Part shown: positions 6,916 to 14,900 of the stretch, piece after piece
Layout of the letters: each line of letters begins with the position of its first letter
Position numbering within the stretch: position 1 is the stretch's first letter
DNA from: Candidatus Nomurabacteria bacterium
GTDB lineage: Bacteria > Patescibacteriota > Minisyncoccia > Phycocordibacterales > UBA9973
Assembly: GCA_023267375.1 (NCBI GenBank)
Contig: JAHFNJ010000009.1
Location: 1 to 36,161, forward strand
Length of the DNA: 36,161 nt
Direction: 5' to 3'
Notes under the pieces: model-generated
Seen by the model: only the letters and a program-made list of their open reading frames with translations
The model's database searches: none
Told to the model about the DNA's origin: nothing
Position numbers and translations under genes: made by a program

Positions 6916-7980
6916 TTAGTAACTACTCCACGGCTTCCAAGAATTATTCCAGCCAGGGTTATATGCACCGCGAACTTCAAAGTGTAAGTGTGCTCCTGTT
7001 GATCGTCCAGTGTTTCCCACCTGAGCGATGACTTGTCCTTGCGAAACATGCTGGCCCTGCGAAACTTTAAATGATCCTGGGAGAATGTGTGCGTAGAATG
7101 TTTGCGTACCATTTGGATGAGCGATAATCATCAGATTTCCGAATGCTCCATTCCATCCATATTTTGCAAAGATCACAATACCGTCAGCAGCTGCACGAAT
7201 CGAAGTCCCCGATGTATGACAACTCAAGTCAACAGCGTAGCGATCATGTTTGCCTTGTGTCTTATCACACGGAATTGGTTTTATGTAGTACCCTGCAGCA
7301 CTTGTTGATGATTTCGGCGAAGATGGAAGTTTGCTACTACCACTGCTTGTTTTTGGTTTTGCCGTAGTCGTGTTGCTTGAAGAGATTTCAACACCAGGAA
7401 TGATGAGTACTTCACCAATCGAAAGTGTCGTCTCATTAGTAACACCGTTGAACGCCTGAATATCTTCACTGTCCGGCAGACCGAATAGTTTTGCAATCGA
7501 AGCCAAAGTGTCTCCTTTCTTTATCGTATAACGCACGCCAGTCACCGGAAGGATGATAAGGGTCTGTCCTTCGGTAAGCACTTGGTCTTTTTTCAAGTCG
7601 TTTGTGTAGACAATAGTATTAACCGATACATCATACATTTCTGCAATCTGCTTCACCGTATCTCCCTTGCGTACAACGTAAACACTGATTTGGTCAGAAG
7701 GGGAAGGATCATCTTCAAGATCTGCTGCCGTTCCCGATGGACCAGTTTCTGCCTCAAGGGCAGCATCATCAATTGTAATATCGCTTGATGTTGCTGCCTT
7801 TGGGTCAGGTGACGCAACCGCCTGAAGAAGTGGCATGGTCTGAGAGTTTGGTTCAGGAGCTGGTTCTGGGTCTTGGGCGTCAGGACCACTACTTGCAAAA
7901 GCACTAGTAATGAGCGAGAGGAAATTTGCGTGAGCTAGACCAGAAGGGGAAATGAGGGCAATTACGAGCAAGACAGACAA
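6916..7980 (-). CDS. LysM-repeat M23 (LytM-type) peptidoglycan endopeptidase
   Basis: Secreted or membrane-anchored cell-wall hydrolase. From the TTG at 7980: hydrophobic segment 3-18, a Pro/Asp/Ser linker to about 98, LysM domains at about 100-144 (YVVRKGDTVKQIAEMY) and 150-194 (YTIKKGDTLASIAKLF), a Ser/Lys/Thr linker, and an M23 domain at about 235-345. Zinc-ligand candidates are H245, D251 and H333 in HLHFEVRG, with H298 catalytic; H245 to D251 spacing is wider than the usual HxxxD. The start is uncertain: the frame stays open upstream to 8145 and encodes a plausible basic n-region (KKPLFFKRPYARAF) but has no ATG, GTG or TTG there. The long structured gap upstream may be its mRNA leader. 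Confidence 0.9.
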   Translation of the reverse strand: MSVLLVIALISPSGLAHANFLSLITSAFASSGPDAQDPEPAPEPNSQTMPLLQAVASPDPKAATSSDITIDDAALEAETGPSGTAADLEDDPSPSDQISVYVVRKGDTVKQIAEMYDVSVNTIVYTNDLKKDQVLTEGQTLIILPVTGVRYTIKKGDTLASIAKLFGLPDSEDIQAFNGVTNETTLSIGEVLIIPGVEISSSNTTTAKPKTSSGSSKLPSSPKSSTSAAGYYIKPIPCDKTQGKHDRYAVDLSCHTSGTSIRAAADGIVIFAKYGWNGAFGNLMIIAHPNGTQTFYAHILPGSFKVSQGQHVSQGQVIAQVGNTGRSTGAHLHFEVRGAYNPGWNNSWKPWSSY

Positions 7981-8091
7981 AAACGCCCGCGCATAAGGTC
8001 GCTTGAAAAATAAGGGTTTTTTCGGCTGATCAGCCTCTTTGATAGGCGAATTGAACGAATCAGCGTCTTTTGTTTTGAGTGAAATAAGCCT

Positions 8092-8388
8092 AAAGCAAGT
8101 AATCGAATTGCTTTCGTACCAATTTCTATATACCGAGAAATTGGATTACAGAGCGACCTTCCTAATGAGCAAAGAGTCTGTAATTGAGATAAAAAGCAAA
8201 GCGATTGTTACAGGAATTTCGGTCAGCTGACTGATTTTATCCTTTGATTACAAGGATAAACAGGATGATCTGTACGGAAGCGGCCCTCTTTCAAGGGACG
8301 TATATAAAGGGTACCCTAGGGGGAGAGCCTCGTCTAGGGGTGAATGTGGATAACCCGGGGATGCTCTTTTTAACTGGAATATGAGCAT
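8092..8388 (-). promoter_or_regulatory. Candidate structured leader RNA of the M23 gene
   Basis: Hairpins visible: AAAGCAA/TTGCTTT (8092-8098, 8108-8114), CCAATTTC/GAAATTGG (8119-8126, 8137-8144), ATTACAGA/TCTGTAAT (8145-8152, 8177-8184), CTGTAA/TTACAG (8178-8183, 8208-8213), TTTATCCTT/AAGGATAAA (8236-8244, 8252-8260), CCCTAG/CTAGGG (8314-8319, 8334-8339) and ATGCTC/GAGCAT (8361-8366, 8383-8388). The loop GTAATC (8099-8104) is also complementary to GATTAC (8144-8149), a possible pseudoknot. Several pairings are mutually exclusive, as in switching leaders. Strand is inferred from the minus promoter at 8436-8464 and the M23 gene beyond. It matches no riboswitch class I can name. Confidence 0.4.
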
Positions 8389-8414
8389 TAAAATACAAGG
8401 CTCTGTTGAAATCG

Positions 8415-8443
8415 TTGACAAAATAGCGTTTTCTCTTCATAAT
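8415..8443 (+). promoter_or_regulatory. Sigma70-type promoter of the giant coiled-coil operon
   Basis: TTGACA (8415-8420), 17-base spacer, CATAAT (8438-8443). Predicted start about 8450, giving a ~57-base leader for the gene at 8507. Confidence 0.7.
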
Positions 8444-8477
8444 GGGCTTGTAAACATTGGTCAAAATAACGTTTTCT
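8419..8477 (+). repeat. Tandem 16-base direct repeat (43-base period) at the divergent promoters
   Basis: CAAAATAGCGTTTTCT at 8419-8434 and CAAAATAACGTTTTCT at 8462-8477, one mismatch. The first copy lies in the plus promoter spacer and the second overlaps the minus promoter's -35. A 43-base period is about four helical turns, which suits same-face binding by one regulator. Confidence 0.6.
8436..8464 (-). promoter_or_regulatory. Opposing promoter reading toward the M23 gene
   Basis: Minus-strand TTGACC (8464-8459), 17-base spacer, TATGAA (8441-8436). Its -10 overlaps the -10 of the plus-strand promoter at 8438-8443, so the two would compete. Confidence 0.45.
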
Positions 8478-8490
8478 AACGATAGTTTGA

Positions 8491-8496
8491 TATACT
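8491..8496 (+). promoter_or_regulatory. Start-proximal -10 box (TATACT) of the first giant gene
   Basis: TATACT ten bases before the ATG at 8507, which would give a mRNA with a 3-4 base leader. No good -35; secondary to the TTGACA promoter at 8415. Confidence 0.4.
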
Positions 8497-8506
8497 ATAT
8501 AGACAC

Positions 8507-11500
8507 ATGGCAGGAAACCAATCTCCACAAAATCCTCATGAGTTAAAATCAGCTCCAAAAAATGAGCCGAAGGATATTCAGGGGCACATCAAAGCAATAA
8601 CACTGTCGCTTGATGCATTTTTTGGTAAGAACAAAACACCAGGGCTTGTTGGTTTGGGAGCAAGTGAGCTTGTCTTAAAGAAAATACTCCCGGCATCCAT
8701 TGAAGCATACCTTAGAGGGGATACCGCCAAAGGGGAACATTTTCTAGCGGAGAGAACAACCGAAACTGGTGAAAAAAACACCCTGAAAAAAGCAGACGCC
8801 AATTTCATAAAAGAAGTAATTGAAGAATATGTAAAGAGCAATCAGGAAAAAATTACGAAAATACTCACAACCGAGAGAGAAGCCAAGGAAAGGACTGCTG
8901 AACTTGCCGTATTACTAAAAGGTGGAAAGCTAACAAAAGAAGCGCGACAACTGCTTGTAGGATCAGGTATGGATGTTGAGGATATGAGCAATCTCGCAAA
9001 AAACCCCGATGAGCTTTTAAAGACAATCAAAGAAATAAAAGAAAAGAAAAATGCTCCCAAAAAGGATACCAGTGGTAAAGACGGGGCAACAATAGGAAGC
9101 GACCAAGAGGAGCCTGCGGAGAAACCAGAAAACATAGTGCAGCCAGCTACGTCATCTATTGATTCAAGTCCCGCTCCTGAACCAACAACAGATCCTCTTG
9201 AAGAAGCGACAGTTGCTACTGTAGAAAAAAAATGGGGTAAAGCAGAGAAAGAAGCATGGAAAAAACTAGAAGACCAGCTAACAATTGTCACAAAAAAATT
9301 AAACAGTAAAACAAAACCTAGTGTAGAACAAAAAAAGTTACTCACTACTGAGGAAAAAAGAATAAAAGATGAAATGGCTTCATTAGAAGCATTGAAACCA
9401 CAAACACTCATTGCTCTTGAGGCAAAAATTGAAGCACTGAGTAAAGAGATGAAAGGGAAAAAGGGTGCAGCAAAGAAAATGTTACAAGAAGAACAGGCGA
9501 CTCTGCTCACACAAATTGAACGTTTCGGAGAACGAAGAGAAATAAAGGGCGAAGAAGCGCTTGAAATTTTAAAAGAAACTCTTTCAAAAGAAATTCCTGA
9601 ACTAGTGATTCACGGGGGAGATGAAACACCTGAAGGAAAAATGAAGATCCTTCCTGATATGGATGGACTTGCTGGGACTATGCTTTTTGATATTGCGGGA
9701 GTTGAGTATAAAAAACTCACGCTGGTACCGAAAGGTGAATCTATTGATGGATCAGTAATGATCGACAGCGGAGGACACCCTGGACTTGTTGTTGTTCTTG
9801 ATGGGGAAGGTAAATCAACAATATTTATAGACAATCACGGTGACTTCAGTGGAGGCCCAGCTTCATCAGCGGCAGTTACCTACAAATCACTTCTTGAAAT
9901 AGGTCTCCTCACTGAGGAAAAAATGCAAAATGCTGGTTGGTCAAAAGCTGCACTTGAGCAATTTATACAATTTATAAACCAGATTGATAGTCTTACCTAT
10001 CCTATTACGCGTAAATCATTCAAAAGTACCTGGGCAAACACTCTCTACGGCGTTAAGAAACTCACACCACAACAAATTCCTTTTTCATGGATTCAAAAAC
10101 GTTTCAAAGAAGGAAAGTCCCCTGAAGTTCCTTTTACAAAAGCAGAATTAGAGGAAGTAATGTCTCGAAGAATGGTGAAACAGAGCGACGGCACCTCTAT
10201 TGAAGAAGTTACCACTCTTGGCGACCTCTGTGCCAAACAGCAAGAACGTGTCTGGAATTCTATTAATGGCGAAAAGAAGGCTTTGAATCGAATGATGGCT
10301 GGCCTCTCAAAACCTGAAACACCTGAGACAGGCAACATTGTTATTAGTTTACACCAAAAGAAAACAGGGCCACGAGGGGAGTACATGGCGGGAGATATCC
10401 CACTCGGCAGCGAAGCCGCATGGGCACTTGGCAATGATTCGTATCTCTCGTTTAATGAAGAAGAGCAGTTTCTTTTCTTTTCTAAACCAACAGGAGATAT
10501 AGAGCCCGTTTTGCAAAAACTACAAACTATCTTCCCAAATGCTGAATTAGTTCGTGGCTCAATGATCATTGTAAAAACGAAGAAAGGAGAGAAGATTACA
10601 AGTAAAAAAACAATCGATGATGTGCTTAAAGCAATGGACTTAAAAGCTCCAAATAAACAAGCACATATTGCAGCCTGGCAAGAATATATTCAAAAAGAAA
10701 TAACAAAAATTACTGAAGAAGAAACAAGGATCCCTAAAAACATTGAATCCCTACGGGATACGTATAAAAAAACGATCAAGGCAGAAATAGAGACCGATCT
10801 CACGGACACTGACGATGCAAAAAAAATGCGCCAACAGTTTATTAAGGCAAATGAAATCCTATCTGGACTCGCTGTAAAAAAAGAGAACCTGCAAAAAGAT
10901 TTCAATAATTTTGAAATAAAAAAAGCAAAACTAGCAGAAGCAGAAAAAGAACAACAAATTACCGCACTCAAAAAAGAATGGGAAGAGATCGGTAGTCAAA
11001 TCGAAGCGAATAATAAAATAATCGAAGAAGCAGACGCGGAACTCGAAGCAATTGAAAAAGAATTGGCAGAGCTCGATGCTGTAGAAATAGATGATTCGAC
11101 CGCGACAAACTCACCAGACCTATCCGCAAAAACAAATCCGACAAGCATTGTGGATGCTTCTGAAAAAGAACCAGGAATCTTTATTGATGAAATCACAGAA
11201 CCAGTATCAATACATTCTTCACCTACCCCACTAACTCCTTCCGTCAGCCCAGAAACAACTACGATAGAAAGTAAACCGACTGCTTCTGATACGAAAAGAA
11301 AAGAAATTGAAGAAAAAAGACTAAGCCATCTTCAAATAGTTTCAAGGGTAACGAGATTACCTGGTGAATCTGATGAAGATTTTTATACAAGAGTAGATAA
11401 GTATACTCAATTACAAATTGAAAAAGGAACTGAAGAAGGTAAAAAGTACGCTGAAATTAATGAAAAATACGCTGCAGAACTAGCCGCGCTGGAAAACAAA

Positions 11501-11902
11501 GAATGGGGTGATCCTCTTCTTGATATGAGTGCCTTAGAAAGAATGGAAAAGGTGGCGTCTAAAATAGGTGAAAAATCTTTTATGCAAATGGTAGTCAAAA
11601 TGTACATAGACCAATCAGTCAAGACAATAAAGGATTTATCTGAGAAAATCGAAAATGAGGATTATACGGGACTTGCCAAAATTACGGAAAAAGAGGGCTG
11701 GCAAGGCAGTTCAATGAACGTGGGAGCAACACAACTTATTAAAAAAATCGAGGAGTTCAGAAAAATACTAGAAACTAAAAACCAAGCTGCTTTGGCGTCG
11801 AAACTGGAAGAAATTAAATTTTTCTACGTACAAACAATAGGGGCACTACAAGAGTACCTGTCGGCGCTTGAAAAAAGAGAAGGCGGGGCAAGCAAAGTAT
11901 AA
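8507..11902 (+). CDS. Giant coiled-coil protein with DHH-phosphoesterase-like core
   Basis: A 1131-residue protein without signal peptide or clear membrane span, so probably cytoplasmic. Long Lys/Glu-rich coiled coils occupy about 110-370 and 720-870. Between them residues about 370-510 resemble a DHH-family phosphoesterase: LPDMDGLAG (D384, D386), a strand ending VMIDSGG (D420), FIDNH (D442-N443-H444 in place of DHH) followed by SSAAVTYKSLLEIGLL, and INQIDSLTY (D494). DHH enzymes cleave phosphoester bonds in nucleotides, cyclic dinucleotides or DNA with two metal ions; activity here is unproven. Thr/Pro/Ser-rich linkers lie near 195-235 and 890-950, and a helical C-terminal domain follows. 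The partner gene begins 43 bases downstream. I cannot name a family for the whole protein. Confidence 0.8.
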   Translation: MAGNQSPQNPHELKSAPKNEPKDIQGHIKAITLSLDAFFGKNKTPGLVGLGASELVLKKILPASIEAYLRGDTAKGEHFLAERTTETGEKNTLKKADANFIKEVIEEYVKSNQEKITKILTTEREAKERTAELAVLLKGGKLTKEARQLLVGSGMDVEDMSNLAKNPDELLKTIKEIKEKKNAPKKDTSGKDGATIGSDQEEPAEKPENIVQPATSSIDSSPAPEPTTDPLEEATVATVEKKWGKAEKEAWKKLEDQLTIVTKKLNSKTKPSVEQKKLLTTEEKRIKDEMASLEALKPQTLIALEAKIEALSKEMKGKKGAAKKMLQEEQATLLTQIERFGERREIKGEEALEILKETLSKEIPELVIHGGDETPEGKMKILPDMDGLAGTMLFDIAGVEYKKLTLVPKGESIDGSVMIDSGGHPGLVVVLDGEGKSTIFIDNHGDFSGGPASSAAVTYKSLLEIGLLTEEKMQNAGWSKAALEQFIQFINQIDSLTYPITRKSFKSTWANTLYGVKKLTPQQIPFSWIQKRFKEGKSPEVPFTKAELEEVMSRRMVKQSDGTSIEEVTTLGDLCAKQQERVWNSINGEKKALNRMMAGLSKPETPETGNIVISLHQKKTGPRGEYMAGDIPLGSEAAWALGNDSYLSFNEEEQFLFFSKPTGDIEPVLQKLQTIFPNAELVRGSMIIVKTKKGEKITSKKTIDDVLKAMDLKAPNKQAHIAAWQEYIQKEITKITEEETRIPKNIESLRDTYKKTIKAEIETDLTDTDDAKKMRQQFIKANEILSGLAVKKENLQKDFNNFEIKKAKLAEAEKEQQITALKKEWEEIGSQIEANNKIIEEADAELEAIEKELAELDAVEIDDSTATNSPDLSAKTNPTSIVDASEKEPGIFIDEITEPVSIHSSPTPLTPSVSPETTTIESKPTASDTKRKEIEEKRLSHLQIVSRVTRLPGESDEDFYTRVDKYTQLQIEKGTEEGKKYAEINEKYAAELAALENKEWGDPLLDMSALERMEKVASKIGEKSFMQMVVKMYIDQSVKTIKDLSEKIENEDYTGLAKITEKEGWQGSSMNVGATQLIKKIEEFRKILETKNQAALASKLEEIKFFYVQTIGALQEYLSALEKREGGASKV

Positions 11903-11933
11903 TAAAGAATTGGCGGCATTAGAGAAATAATCA

Positions 11934-11939
11934 TATAAT
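11934..11939 (+). promoter_or_regulatory. -10 box of the second giant gene, leaderless arrangement
   Basis: Consensus TATAAT with six bases to the ATG at 11946. TTGGCG at 11910-11915 is a weak -35 at 18-base spacing. Confidence 0.5.
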
Positions 11940-11945
11940 AAAACC

Positions 11946-14900
11946 ATGTCAGAACAACCTCCTAAAAAAATGTCAGTAGCGGGAATTGAAGCAAGAAGAG
12001 AAGAGTTGCTGAAAAAGAAAGTAGCAGCTGAGGCTAAAAAGGCAACTGCGGCCGCAAGTAACACAGAATTATTGAAACAAAAAGAGGAGGTTGAAAAAAA
12101 ACTCGAAAAACTTGGAGCTACTATTTCTGATGTCTCAGAAGCTGAATATAATGAATTTATCGATAATGGAAAAGTAAGTGACGCTCGATTAGAAGCCCTG
12201 GCTGTTAAGGTACGGGGGAGCGAGAAACTGTCTCCAAAAGAAACGGCTATTTTTATGGCACAAACAAGCGCGATAGAATCAATCATCAAAAACAAGTGGC
12301 CAGTAGTATCCGATGATGAAACTACGCATCCAAAGGACATCGATAAGAAAAAGGAAGAACAGGAACAGTGGGTAAAAGACGTGCTTGAAAGCAAATTCGG
12401 TTTTACTCAAACAGAACTACCAGAAGAATTCACGAAGCTCACACCAGGCGAACAAAAACTGGCACTTGAAAATCTTGAACAAATAAAATATAGAAAAGTA
12501 AAAACTGAAGCCAAAGAAATGCATCAGGAGCGCTTGGCTAAGAAAAGTATCATTGGGAAGATTTGGGCAGGCATGGGTGGGGATACAAAAATCAAAAACT
12601 ATGAAAAGGATGTGCTCCGCGAAGTAGAAGCCGACCCAAGCATTCTTAAAAATGAACTAAAAGAAATAGTAAAAAATCTAAAACGTATCGGCGTTGAAAC
12701 CGGTTTCGACAGCGACGGCGATTCTATTATCCTATTTGAAAAAGGAGATGGTGCTTCTCCAGAGATGAAAGAGGCTCTTGAAATGTTCAACCACAGTGCC
12801 ACTTATTTTTCAAAAATTCCAAAGGAATGGTCTTACCATGAAGGAACCAAGTGGTCAGGTGAGAAAAAGCGCTATGAACAGTTTGAAGAAGCAAAGAGAT
12901 TGTACGAGGAGAGACGTGAAACTGTAAAAGAATTAAAAGAACAAGAACTACGGACAGCTGGTAAAAAAGAGCATGAAATTGTAAACGAGCTTCAAACAAT
13001 GTTGGAGAGCGCAGACGGGAAGATACGCTTCTTGCAGTATTTGAACGCAAATCCCGATGCTGAAAAAGAACTTCAAAATATAGAGGACCGTTCAAAAATA
13101 GGACAAACAATAAAAGGGTGGGCGGGGAAAGGAGCCATCTTTGGGATTATTGCTGGTTCTCGTATTGGCGCAAAATACGGAGTAACCACACTTACAGGAA
13201 TGGGGAAATTTATCACGGGACCAGCCGTCGCTGCTGTGTATGGAGGTATTCGTGGATGGTTCTCTGCAAGCAAAAGCCTACGTGAGAAAGAAGCACTTGC
13301 TCGAGCTGGAAAATTTGATGCGCGTATTTCAGATAAGCAAAAAAATCGTCTTTCGAAAGAAAAACTGGATAAAAAAATTACCGCTGAAAAACTGAAAGCG
13401 GGAAACTTTGTAAATCTTGAGGATGGTAATGGCCGTGGAGAATTGTATAAGCTCAATAAATTAATCGACGAAGCAGACCCAGCCAAAAAGGTATACTTGG
13501 AAGAACATGCTCGAGAAGAACTGGCTAAGGCAGAAGAAGAACTAGCGAGGACACCCACAGAGGAACGCCGCACCCAACTTCAGGCACACATTCGTAGATT
13601 GAAAGAAAAACTTCCTGAACGACGATCCGAGTTAACTGCCGAAAAGGAAGCAAAGAAGAAAGAGCTTGTTGCAAAAATCGACGGCCTCAAAGCAAAACTG
13701 CTCAATATTAAGGGAAAGAAAGAGCGCGCCGAAATGGAAAAGCAGATCGTGGCCCTCGAACAATTGCTTAATCGACCTGATAAGACGTATGAGGAAAGTC
13801 TTCAGGAGTCTCTCCGTGTACGTATCAGTTACCTCAAAGAAAAAATGGATGCTGGGTTGATAAACTTCGGCAAAGACCAATTGGGGAATCAGGCAGAACT
13901 CATGGCAGCCCTCAATCGTGCGGCACAAATCGTCATTTTCGAGGAACCAGCAATGCAAACTGAAATAGGGCAACGCCTCCGAACGATCATGGGAATAAAT
14001 TCAGAAAAAGCTTCTTCGGCACAACTTAACTACAAAGTGAAGCGAACAGCAATCGCAGCAGTAATGGGCGCAACTATCTCTGAAATAGCGATTGTAGGAA
14101 TGGAGGAATGGCACAACCTGGGTCTCACAGAAAAGATTGGTGATTATTTTGGTCATCCTTTTGATACGATAGGGGACAAACTTGGACACCCTATTGATAA
14201 GGTAGGCAATTTGATTAATTCAGTAAAAGAAGCCTTGTCAGATGAAGATGCCGACACAACTGCAACAGAACTTAAAAATACACTTCAGACTGGCTTACAC
14301 ATAGATAGTACTGGGAAGGTAGTTCCAATTGAAGATAGTGCAGCATTAAAAGGTACAAACACGCTCGACACTAATAGAATAGCTCCAATAGACACGTCTC
14401 TTAAAACTTCAGGAATACCAGCGGCACCAGATTCAACAATACAGGATACAACAGTCGGAAAAACACTCAATACACCTTCCTCAGTCGATACCAGTGGAGC
14501 ACCTGTTGATACTACAGCAAAGGGAGGAGCTCCGCTGAGCCAAGATGCAACCGCTACAGCAGTGAAAGAAGCTGCAGCAAGTGCAGAACCAGAATCAAAT
14601 TCAAATCTCTCAACAAATGAGGTTGAAAATGCCGCAGCAAAAGCCACCTTCAGCCATGAGGGGCTTGGAAGAACTATTGAAATTTTCCGTAAATCGCCAG
14701 AATTCCAAAACCTCTCTCCAGAGATGAAAGAATTCTTCAAAGGCAATCCAATGAAAGTTGCAGAGAAGTTGCACGGCTGGATACCAGATGCCGAAGATGG
14801 AAAAACAAGTCTTACCGTTGGACCAAATTCGGAGTTTGGAGTAACTGAGGATGGAAAAATATTTGTGACCGACACACATACCAACGAAATACATACGTTG

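Larger units (their letters stand above)
7981..8506. other. 526-base gap: structured sequence, divergent promoters, one DnaA-box-like site
   Basis: No convincing separate gene. Bases 7981-8145 are an in-frame N-terminal extension candidate for the M23 gene. Bases 8090-8388 hold many interlocking inverted repeats, including a GC-rich patch at 8280-8360 that contrasts with its AT-rich surroundings. Bases 8415-8506 hold promoters and a 16-base direct repeat. TGTGGATAA (8345-8353) matches the complement of the DnaA-box consensus but is alone, so an origin is not supported. Confidence 0.6.

Noticed and set aside
8314-8344. GGGGTGAAT with preceding GGGGGAGAGCC resembling part of a c-di-AMP (ydaO) riboswitch
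   Set aside because: It lies on the plus strand, pointing away from the hydrolase gene and upstream of a strong promoter, and the rest of the consensus is not recognisable.
8345-8353. DnaA-box match (TGTGGATAA) suggesting an origin of replication
   Set aside because: Single site, no cluster of boxes, no dnaA or dnaN nearby; a nine-base match is expected by chance in this much sequence.
8842-9510. 222-codon minus-strand Ser/Phe-rich frame inside the first giant gene
   Set aside because: Reverse complement of Lys/Glu-rich coiled-coil codons; no start signal or recognisable protein.
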